DNA from: an uncultured Clostridia bacterium
GTDB lineage: Bacteria > Bacillota > Clostridia > TANB77 > CAG-508
Assembly: GCA_944390615.1 (NCBI GenBank)
Contig: CALXRJ010000007.1
Location: forward strand, 1 to 5,276
DNA length: 5,276 bases
Direction of reading: 5' to 3'
Shown here: piece after piece, positions 1 to 4,522 of the stretch
Layout of the letters: every line of letters starts with the position of its first letter
Numbering within the stretch: the stretch's first letter is position 1
Program-made: the position numbers and the translations under genes
The notes under the pieces: model-generated
Seen by the model: only the letters and a program-made list of their open reading frames with translations
The model's database searches: none
Told to the model about the DNA's origin: nothing

Positions 1-972
1 ATTGGTTTTGACAAAGTATTTGATACCAATACAGGAGCAGACTTAACCATTATGGAAGAAGCAAACGAATTTATTGAAAGATTACAAGGTGGAGGCGTAT
101 TGCCAATGATTACATCTTGCAGTCCAGGTTGGGTACGTTTTGCGGAAAAAAATTATGGAAATCTTTTAGACCATTTATCTAGTTGTAAATCACCACACCA
201 AATGTTTGGAGCCATTATCAAATCCTATTTTGCAGAAAAATATGGCATTGACCCAAATAAAATTTGTACGGTATCTGTTATGCCATGTATTGCCAAAAAA
301 TACGAATGTAGTAGACCAGAGATGGAAGTAGATGGTTTACGAGATGTAGACTATGTTATTACAACAAGAGAATTAGCTAGAATGATTAAACAAGCAAACC
401 TTGATTTTACGGAATTAGAAGACAGCAATTTTGATGACCCAATGGGAGAAGCTAGTGGTGCAGGAGCAATTTTTGGAACCACAGGTGGTGTAATGGAAGC
501 TGCTATCAGAACTGCAGTAGATACTTTGGAAAACAAAGACATAGGAAAAATAGAATACAAAGAAGTTAGAGGAGAAAAACAAATCAAAGAAGCCACTTTA
601 AAGATTGCTGGAAAAGAAATAAAAATAGCAGTAGCAAGTGGATTAGCCAATGCTAGAAAAATTATGGATCAAATCCAAAAAGGAGAATCACCATATCATT
701 TTGTAGAAATAATGGCATGTCCAGGAGGATGTGTCATGGGTGGTGGTCAACCAATTAAAAACTCTAAAATAAGAGCAACTGTAGATGTTAGAAAATTAAG
801 AGCAGATAGTTTATATGCCATTGACGAAAAAAGTGTAATTAGAAAATCACATGAAAATCCTGTTATGAAAAAATTGTATGCAGAATATTTAGAAAAACCA
901 GGAAGTCATTTAGCTCATAAATATTTACACACAACCTATAGTCCCAAAGCAAAATATAATATAGATGAGTAA
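1..972 (+). CDS. [FeFe]-hydrogenase catalytic subunit, H-cluster domain (5' partial)
   Basis: This is the C-terminal 323 residues of an iron-only hydrogenase, which interconverts protons and H2 in the cytoplasm of fermenting anaerobes. The frame is open from base 1; the ATG at base 52 is an internal Met in the conserved IGFDKVFD...ADLTIMEE segment, not the start. Residues below are numbered from base 1. All three H-cluster signatures are present: L1 TSCSPGW (38-44), L2 MPCIAKKYE (94-102) and L3 EIMACPGGCVMGGGQP (236-251), giving ligand Cys 96, 240 and 244. By alignment with Clostridium pasteurianum CpI, which I did from memory, E20, E23 and C40 match proton-path residues E279, E282 and C299. 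S41 falls where CpI has the cluster ligand C300. The C-terminus (AHKYLHTTYSPKAKYNI) resembles NADH/NADP-linked HydA/HndD-type subunits, so a multi-subunit, possibly bifurcating enzyme is plausible. The N-terminal ferredoxin-like domains and any partner genes would lie left of the window. Family assignment is very secure; the subgroup is inference. Confidence 0.96.
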   Translation: MGFDKVFDTNTGADLTIMEEANEFIERLQGGGVLPMITSCSPGWVRFAEKNYGNLLDHLSSCKSPHQMFGAIIKSYFAEKYGIDPNKICTVSVMPCIAKKYECSRPEMEVDGLRDVDYVITTRELARMIKQANLDFTELEDSNFDDPMGEASGAGAIFGTTGGVMEAAIRTAVDTLENKDIGKIEYKEVRGEKQIKEATLKIAGKEIKIAVASGLANARKIMDQIQKGESPYHFVEIMACPGGCVMGGGQPIKNSKIRATVDVRKLRADSLYAIDEKSVIRKSHENPVMKKLYAEYLEKPGSHLAHKYLHTTYSPKAKYNIDE

Positions 973-1033
973 AAAACGCAAAACAGCAATTGAAAAAAAT
1001 GGCAAAAAAGGCACTATTAAGAGGAGAGATTGA
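965..1033 (+). CDS. Possible 22-aa basic peptide bridging hydrogenase and helicase genes
   Basis: An ATG lying in the last codons of the hydrogenase gene (8-base overlap, +1 frame) opens 22 codons that end in a TGA overlapping the TTG at 1030. The peptide begins MSKKRKTAIEKN and ends GTIKRRD; 11 of 22 residues are Lys or Arg. No Shine-Dalgarno site precedes the ATG, so translation would depend on ribosomes finishing the hydrogenase gene. It could instead be chance, since the spacer is A-rich and AAA codons are cheap. It may act only as a coupling device that carries ribosomes to the helicase start, or do nothing. I recognise no family. Confidence 0.2.
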   Translation: MSKKRKTAIEKNGKKGTIKRRD

Positions 1034-1038
1034 AAGTG
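1020..1038 (+). promoter_or_regulatory. Ribosome binding site deciding the helicase start (GTG 1036 over TTG 1030)
   Basis: GAGGAG at 1021-1026 is a strong Shine-Dalgarno match. It leaves 9 bases before the GTG at 1036 but only 3 before the TTG at 1030. Ordinary spacing is about 5 to 9 bases, so GTG is the more likely start; the two differ by only two codons. In-frame stops at 991-993 and 1018-1020 exclude any start further upstream. Confidence 0.6.
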
Positions 1039-2790
1039 AAAGAAGAAAAAGATGAAAAAGAATTAAAAGAATTATTACAAATCTTAGAAATGAAATCTGG
1101 AGAACCAGAATTCATAGATGAAGTAAAACAACATATGGAAACGCAAGACTATAATTTGGCACTAGAAAAAATTTTAGAAGAAAAAGACGAGGATAAAGAG
1201 GGAAAACAAGCAAAAGAAAAAAATCTAAAAAAAGAAGAAATTTTTACCGAAAGTCAAAAAGATGTAGAAGAAAGCGTATATCCAGAAGAATTAAGAAACT
1301 TTCAACTTGAGAAAAACTTTATTGGCATGCTTTTAAAAGATCCAAAATTAATGGCAAAATATTACATATTATATGAAGAATGTTATTTTGAAAATAAAAT
1401 CTTATTAGAAATATATAAAGGAATTGTGTTCACAGAAGGAGAGGCTTATACACCTTATATTGCTAAAAATGGTTACAGTTTTGGAAAAACCAATTATGAA
1501 ATTAATGAAGCAAAGAAAAAATTAATTTATGAATATGAAAATAAAGATCTTGATATGGAAAAAATCTATGTTGAACTAAAAAAGATTTTTATTTTAAGAA
1601 AAAATTATGTTTCTATGCCAATTGGAAGTATACAAGAAGGAATTGTAAAAATAACCAAATATAAGCTTTATGATAAAATGTCAGAAGAGGAAGTAAAAAG
1701 TGCTGTTAATCAAGTTATGGTAACAGACAAATTTAAACAAACAGTATTAAGTGATGAGTTAACCAGTTTTTTAGTAAAAGGGAATAATAATTTAACAAAT
1801 GGATTAGAGCTTCCTTTTAAAATTATTTCTAATGTATTTAAAGGCATTAGAAAAGGAGAGATGATGGCTTGGGCTATGCCATCTAATGCGGGTAAAAGCA
1901 GATTTACGATCAATTTAGCTGCCTATGTTGCCTTTATTCATAAACAAAAAGTGCTAGTTATTTCAAACGAAATGTCAGAAGAGAAAATGAAATTATGCTT
2001 AATTACCACAATTTTAAATAACAAAGAATATCAAAATTTACATGGCCAAAAAATACAAAAATCAGAAGGAGAATTATTAGGATTTAAATTTAGACCAGAT
2101 CATTTAAAAGATGTAAAAGTAGATGAAAATGGCTTTGTAGTGAAAGAAGAAAAAGAAACACAAGAAGAATTTGCCAAAAGATTAAATGAGATTTCCGAAG
2201 AATTTAGAAAAACAATTGCTGTTACCGAATGGGTAAAACAACAAAAAGATAATGCTATCTATTTTGTCAATATTACCAATCATACCAATGATGAACTGCA
2301 AAAAATTATTATGAATTATTATTATAAAGAAGACATTCATTATATGTTTTATGATACTTTAAAAACAGACACAGATAACATAGGAAATGGAGAAGAAATT
2401 AAAAAAACAACTACCATTCTTTCCAATTTAGCACAAAATTTTAGTTTATTTATTGGGTCTACCATACAATTAACAGAAAATGCCACAACTCCTATGAATT
2501 TATCAGTCAATGATTTGGCTATTAGCAGGACAGTAAAAGAAGTGTTAGACACACTTTGCTTAGCTAAACAGATAAATAATGAATTTTTAGGAGATTATGA
2601 ATATTCTAAAAAAGAAGTAGATACCAAATTTTATGATTTAGAAAAATTGGAAGATCCAGATGTAAGATATTATGCCTGTATTGTAGATAAAAACAGAGCT
2701 GGTGCCAAACCAAAGGTCTTATTGAGATTAAATTTAGCTTATAATTTTTGGGAAGAATTAGGCTATTTAAGATTAAAACAGAAAAAATAA
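1036..2790 (+). CDS. Divergent DnaB-like (SF4) replicative-type helicase/ATPase with charged N-terminal extension
   Basis: The 584-aa product (numbered from the GTG) has the DnaB plan. Residues 1-80 are a Lys/Glu-rich, probably coiled or disordered tail. Residues 86-200 resemble the helical DnaB N-domain (NFQLEKNFIGMLLKDP...). The RecA-fold motor starts near 255. Motor motifs in order are: Walker A AMPSNAGKS (280-288); H1a SNEMSEE (310-316) with the DnaB catalytic Glu at 312; Walker B YMFYD (436-440); H3 IGSTIQ (473-478) with Gln478; and KNRAG (552-556), where R554 fits the DnaB arginine finger. All catalytic residues are present, so it should hydrolyse NTP; 5'-3' DNA unwinding is inferred from the family. 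Walker A lacks the usual first Gly. About 150 residues separate Walker A from Walker B, against roughly 105 in ordinary DnaB as I recall, owing to a charged insert near 340-410. It is about 120 residues longer than housekeeping DnaB and much diverged, so I give no dnaB symbol. It follows the hydrogenase gene by 63 bases with no terminator visible. A RecA-like ATPase of other function is the alternative. Confidence 0.8.
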   Translation: MKEEKDEKELKELLQILEMKSGEPEFIDEVKQHMETQDYNLALEKILEEKDEDKEGKQAKEKNLKKEEIFTESQKDVEESVYPEELRNFQLEKNFIGMLLKDPKLMAKYYILYEECYFENKILLEIYKGIVFTEGEAYTPYIAKNGYSFGKTNYEINEAKKKLIYEYENKDLDMEKIYVELKKIFILRKNYVSMPIGSIQEGIVKITKYKLYDKMSEEEVKSAVNQVMVTDKFKQTVLSDELTSFLVKGNNNLTNGLELPFKIISNVFKGIRKGEMMAWAMPSNAGKSRFTINLAAYVAFIHKQKVLVISNEMSEEKMKLCLITTILNNKEYQNLHGQKIQKSEGELLGFKFRPDHLKDVKVDENGFVVKEEKETQEEFAKRLNEISEEFRKTIAVTEWVKQQKDNAIYFVNITNHTNDELQKIIMNYYYKEDIHYMFYDTLKTDTDNIGNGEEIKKTTTILSNLAQNFSLFIGSTIQLTENATTPMNLSVNDLAISRTVKEVLDTLCLAKQINNEFLGDYEYSKKEVDTKFYDLEKLEDPDVRYYACIVDKNRAGAKPKVLLRLNLAYNFWEELGYLRLKQKK

Positions 2791-2858
2791 ATGTATCTAA
2801 AATTTTATACAGACTGCTTTACTTTTATACAAATGAAAGAAAAAGCCAAAAAATGAAG

Positions 2859-2895
2859 CAAAAAATCCGGGCCCTATAAGGAGCCGGATTTTTTG
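2859..2895. terminator. Strong bidirectional rho-independent terminator
   Basis: A perfect 12-bp stem pairs 2859-2870 (CAAAAAATCCGG) with 2884-2895 (CCGGATTTTTTG). Inside, CCT at 2873-2875 can pair with AGG at 2879-2881 to close the apex. The A-run before the GC core and the T-run after it make it work on both strands. It lies between the convergent helicase gene (stop 2790) and the minus-strand 154-aa gene (stop 2953), so it serves both. It is one of the few GC-rich patches in this AT-rich window. Confidence 0.92.
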
Positions 2896-2952
2896 TTTTA
2901 CTTTTTAACAAACTTTGTTTTTTAATTTATGCTCTATCTTAACAAGAAAAAA

Positions 2953-3417
2953 TTATGCTTCATACTTTTTTTCATCTTTACATTCACATTTATCTTTAGG
3001 TTCACATTTTTCTCTATTCATAGCTTTTAAACATTTTCCTTCGTGACGAACTTTTACATCCATATCAAAATGACGTACATCATTTACCCAGATATCAAGT
3101 GCATATTGTTTTCCTGGACAAAGAGGTCCAAAAACAAATTCACCAAATTTATCGGTAAAAGTATGAGAGATAGGTGTTCTTTTTTTTCTTCCATCTTTTT
3201 CACAATCAATTTCAATTAATTTAACAACTGCATCTTTAATTGGCTCTTTAAATACATTTTTTAGTGTACCAAATATAACATCTCTGGTATCTTCTGGTAA
3301 AGTAATATCTAAGTCAAATTGTTTTCCATTAGCAATTAATCCATTTACTTCTACAACTGGACAATGAGGTCTAGGCTTTTTCATTTCCATTTCCATATCC
3401 ATTTTTTTATCTTCCAT
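2953..3417 (-). CDS. Small carboxypeptidase-regulatory-like (beta-sandwich) protein with Met-rich and Cys-rich tails
   Basis: The 154-aa product has no signal peptide or membrane segment, so it should be cytosolic or deposited on a structure inside the cell. The N-terminus is Met/Lys/Glu-rich (MEDKKMDMEMEMKKP). Residues about 48-121 match the pattern of CarboxypepD_reg/transthyretin-like domains: a GTLKNVFKEPIKDAVVKL strand pair, then TPISHTFTDKFGEFVFGPLCPG, then YALDIWVNDVRHF. Seven Cys occur (19, 72, 100, 129, 138, 144, 146), four of them in the Lys/Cys-rich tail after 128, which could bind metal or cross-link. I recall similar Cys-containing proteins in many clostridial genomes but know no proven role. 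A spore-layer protein is a guess prompted by the composition and the promoter noted at 3466-3493. The start is fixed by a GGAGG site (3427-3432) 9 bases upstream. The reading frame and domain type are firm; the function is unknown. Confidence 0.85.
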   Translation of the reverse strand: MEDKKMDMEMEMKKPRPHCPVVEVNGLIANGKQFDLDITLPEDTRDVIFGTLKNVFKEPIKDAVVKLIEIDCEKDGRKKRTPISHTFTDKFGEFVFGPLCPGKQYALDIWVNDVRHFDMDVKVRHEGKCLKAMNREKCEPKDKCECKDEKKYEA

Positions 3418-3465
3418 GATTAAAATCCTCCATTATCATAATTTGCAATTAATATTGCTTAATAA

Positions 3466-3493
3466 TATAGTATGAAAAATGTCGAATTTTGTG
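3466..3493 (-). promoter_or_regulatory. Possible sigmaK/sigmaE-like promoter of the 154-aa gene
   Basis: On the minus strand, CATACTATA (3466-3474) fits the sigmaK -10 consensus CATAnnnTA and is one base off the sigmaE -10 CATACAnT. CACA (3490-3493), 15 bases upstream, fits the loose sigmaK -35 mACm. A start near 3459 would give a leader of about 40 bases that includes the Shine-Dalgarno site. No good sigmaA promoter is seen in the same place. These motifs are weak in AT-rich DNA, so this remains tentative. Confidence 0.3.
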
Positions 3494-3510
3494 AAAAATA
3501 AAAAAAATAC

Positions 3511-3546
3511 TTGCAAAATTACAAAAAGTGTACTAAAATAAGTACA
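3511..3546 (+). promoter_or_regulatory. SigmaA promoter overlapped by a perfect palindrome (candidate operator)
   Basis: TTGCAA (3511-3516), a 17-base spacer and TAAAAT (3534-3539) form a good vegetative promoter reading toward the 90-aa gene. The -10 lies inside a dyad, TGTACT (3529-3534), six bases, AGTACA (3541-3546), perfect over 6 bp per arm, as expected of a repressor operator. The leader would be about 90 bases. The adjacent XRE regulator is the obvious candidate ligand, because its own promoter shares the 9-mer GTACTAAAA (4313-4321), but this is inference. Confidence 0.5.
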
Positions 3547-3637
3547 TAAAATTAAATTCAAAAATTATCATAAATTTTTAAAATAGTGTATGAATTTTAG
3601 TATCAGTGAAAAACTATTAAAAACGGAGGAAATTTCT

Positions 3638-3910
3638 ATGAATAAAATTAGTTTTGAAGAGTTTAAAGAAAATTGTAAAAAATTACAAGGGAAAAATATT
3701 TGCATAAAAATAGCCAAAATAATAGAAACAACAAAAGAAATTGAGCAGGCACAAGTGATAGTAAATGACAATAGAATTCTGATTGCTAATGAAAAAAACG
3801 ATGAAATTAATATTAATAAAAATTATATTTCCAATTTTTATCAAGAACAAGAAACCTTAAAATGTGAATTAGATAATTGGATGGAAATCTTAATTTATGA
3901 GCAAAAATAA
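3638..3910 (+). CDS. Unrecognised 90-aa protein
   Basis: I do not recognise this gene. The frame is open from an ATG at 3590, but the start at 3638 is chosen because GGAGGA (3625-3630) sits 7 bases before it and nothing comparable precedes 3590. The product begins MNKISFEEFKENCKKL (a likely helix). It continues with alternating hydrophobic stretches (ICIKIAKIIE, AQVIVNDNRILIAN, ISNFYQ) suggesting a small beta-rich fold, and ends CELDNWMEILIYEQK. There is no signal peptide or membrane segment, so it is probably cytosolic. It has Cys at 13 and 22 and one near 75. It has its own promoter with a palindrome and runs convergently into the XRE gene, with 11 bases between stop codons. That layout suggests shared control or antisense effects, but no function can be assigned. 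A good start site and promoter support it being real. Confidence 0.7.
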   Translation: MNKISFEEFKENCKKLQGKNICIKIAKIIETTKEIEQAQVIVNDNRILIANEKNDEININKNYISNFYQEQETLKCELDNWMEILIYEQK

Positions 3911-3939
3911 GAAGAAATAAATTATTTAAGTTTTTCTGC
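3901..3939. terminator. Weak dyad between convergent stop codons, possible bidirectional terminator
   Basis: AAATAA (3915-3920), one base, and TTATTT (3922-3927) form a perfect AT-only palindrome between and over the stops of the 90-aa and XRE genes. An outer imperfect arm (GCAAAAA at 3901, TTTTTCTGC at 3931-3939) extends the dyad with an A-run on one side and a T-run on the other. The stem is weak, having only outer GC pairs, so termination is possible but unproven. Confidence 0.3.
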
Positions 3940-4236
3940 AATTCCTTCACATAAATTAATAAATAATTGTTTGTTTTTTTGTGGTAAAGTAGCAATTATT
4001 TTAGAAAAAGTAGTGTCACAATTATTTGGTGTAGTGCCAAATAATAAATAATCAACATTTAAATCTAAAGCACTTGCAAGACTTGCTAAAGTTTCGATAC
4101 TACATTTAGAGGTAGAACGTTCAATAGCTCCAACATAAGTAACGGAAACATCGATTTTTTCAGCAAGGGCTTCTTGTGTAATGCCTAGTTCTAATCTTCT
4201 TTTTCTAATTCTTTTGCCAATGTCTTCAAAATTCAT
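3922..4236 (-). CDS. XRE/SinR-type helix-turn-helix transcriptional regulator
   Basis: The 104-aa product has a Cro/C1-type (HTH_3) domain over residues about 6-65: IGKRIRKRRLELGITQEALAEKIDVSVTYV and onward. The positioning helix starts at Q21 and the recognition helix spans about S31-E39 (SVTYVGAIE), followed by the usual helix with SIETLASLASALDLNVDYLLFG. The last 35 residues (TTFSKIIATLPQKNKQLFINLCEGIAEKL) form a short amphipathic helix, likely for dimerisation. It should be a cytosolic DNA-binding repressor recognising a palindrome. AAAGGAG (4243-4249) lies 6 bases before the ATG. It is divergent from the pilin-like gene and convergent with the 90-aa gene. Candidate operators lie in its own promoter, in the pilin-like promoter and upstream of the 90-aa gene. 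The real target is unknown; no prophage or toxin partner is visible here. Confidence 0.93.
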   Translation of the reverse strand: MNFEDIGKRIRKRRLELGITQEALAEKIDVSVTYVGAIERSTSKCSIETLASLASALDLNVDYLLFGTTPNNCDTTFSKIIATLPQKNKQLFINLCEGIAEKLK

Positions 4237-4302
4237 TGTAAACTCCTTTCTGTTTGATTTTTAATAATAAATAATTTTATACGAAAAAAAGACAAAAATT
4301 AA

Positions 4303-4339
4303 GCAACTAATAGTACTAAAAACGATTAATAATTTGCAA
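4303..4339 (-). promoter_or_regulatory. Likely promoter of the XRE gene with overlapping dyad site
   Basis: On the minus strand, TTGCAA (4334-4339) and TACTAT (4310-4315) are separated by 18 bases and fit a modest sigmaA promoter, starting near 4303 with a leader of about 66 bases. The -10 lies within GCAACTAATAGTACT (4303-4317), which contains the dyad ACTAATAGT and recurs inverted near the pilin-like gene start. An alternative pair, TTGCTT (4301-4306) with TATAAA (4276-4281), has a poorer 19-base spacer. Autoregulation by the XRE protein is inferred. Confidence 0.4.
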
Positions 4340-4420
4340 AAATAAATGTATAAGGCTTAAATTAAGGATTATAAGCGAATTGTAGAAATATTACATTTTT
4401 TTTACAAATTATTAAAAGTA

Positions 4421-4461
4421 TTGAACAGTAACCATTAGTGTGATAAACTACTAATAGTTGC
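4421..4461 (+). promoter_or_regulatory. Likely promoter of the pilin-like gene with overlapping dyad sites
   Basis: TTGAAC (4421-4426), a 17-base spacer and TAAACT (4444-4449) with an extended -10 TG (4441-4442) form a plausible sigmaA promoter, starting near 4456. The -10 is bracketed by a perfect dyad, ATTAGT (4434-4439) and ACTAAT (4450-4455). It is followed by ACTACTAATAGTTGC (4447-4461), the inverted near-copy of the site in the XRE promoter. An alternative, TTGCAA (4474-4479) with TATATA (4497-4502), would start inside the Shine-Dalgarno site and is less likely. Confidence 0.4.
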
Positions 4462-4490
4462 AATCAAAAATAATTGCAAAACTATTGCAA
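4458..4490 (+). repeat. Three clustered TTGCAA hexamers in the pilin-like gene leader
   Basis: TTGCAA, a self-complementary hexamer, occurs at 4458-4463, 4474-4479 and 4485-4490, just upstream of the Shine-Dalgarno site. Further copies lie in the same intergenic region (4334-4339) and upstream of neighbouring genes (3443-3448, 3511-3516). Two of these outer copies can serve as -35 elements. The cluster may be a protein-binding repeat or AT-rich chance; no function is shown. Confidence 0.35.
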
Positions 4491-4522
4491 GTTTATTATA
4501 TATGGAAAGGACGAAAAAATAA

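Larger units (their letters stand above)
4237..4522. other. Divergent intergenic control region between XRE and pilin-like genes
   Basis: The 286 bases between the two divergent starts are very AT-rich and hold no convincing gene. They contain both promoters described separately, inverted sites centred near 4310 and 4454 (144 bases apart), four TTGCAA copies, and a looser dyad TGTA/TACA around 4381-4395. No riboswitch, tRNA or terminator-like hairpin is apparent. Confidence 0.5.

Noticed and set aside
52..54. ATG as start of the hydrogenase gene
   Set aside because: The frame stays open to base 1 and the 17 codons before it match conserved hydrogenase sequence; it is an internal Met.
351..650. 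99-aa minus-strand frame inside the hydrogenase gene
   Set aside because: Antisense shadow of a clearly conserved gene; no ribosome binding site or family resemblance.
2791..2856. 21-codon frame beginning with ATG directly after the helicase TAA, in the same frame
   Set aside because: No Shine-Dalgarno site, no recognisable content and it ends just before the terminator; most likely chance in AT-rich trailer, though readthrough cannot be excluded.
3568..3995. Minus-strand frames of 67 and 60 aa across the 90-aa gene and the XRE 3' end
   Set aside because: No start signals; they overlap better-supported genes and have the Leu/Phe/Ile bias of antisense AT-rich DNA.
4379..4410. AATTGTA ... TTACAAATT inverted repeat as a terminator or riboswitch
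   Set aside because: The stem is short, imperfect and almost all A/T; it is not placed at the end of any gene.
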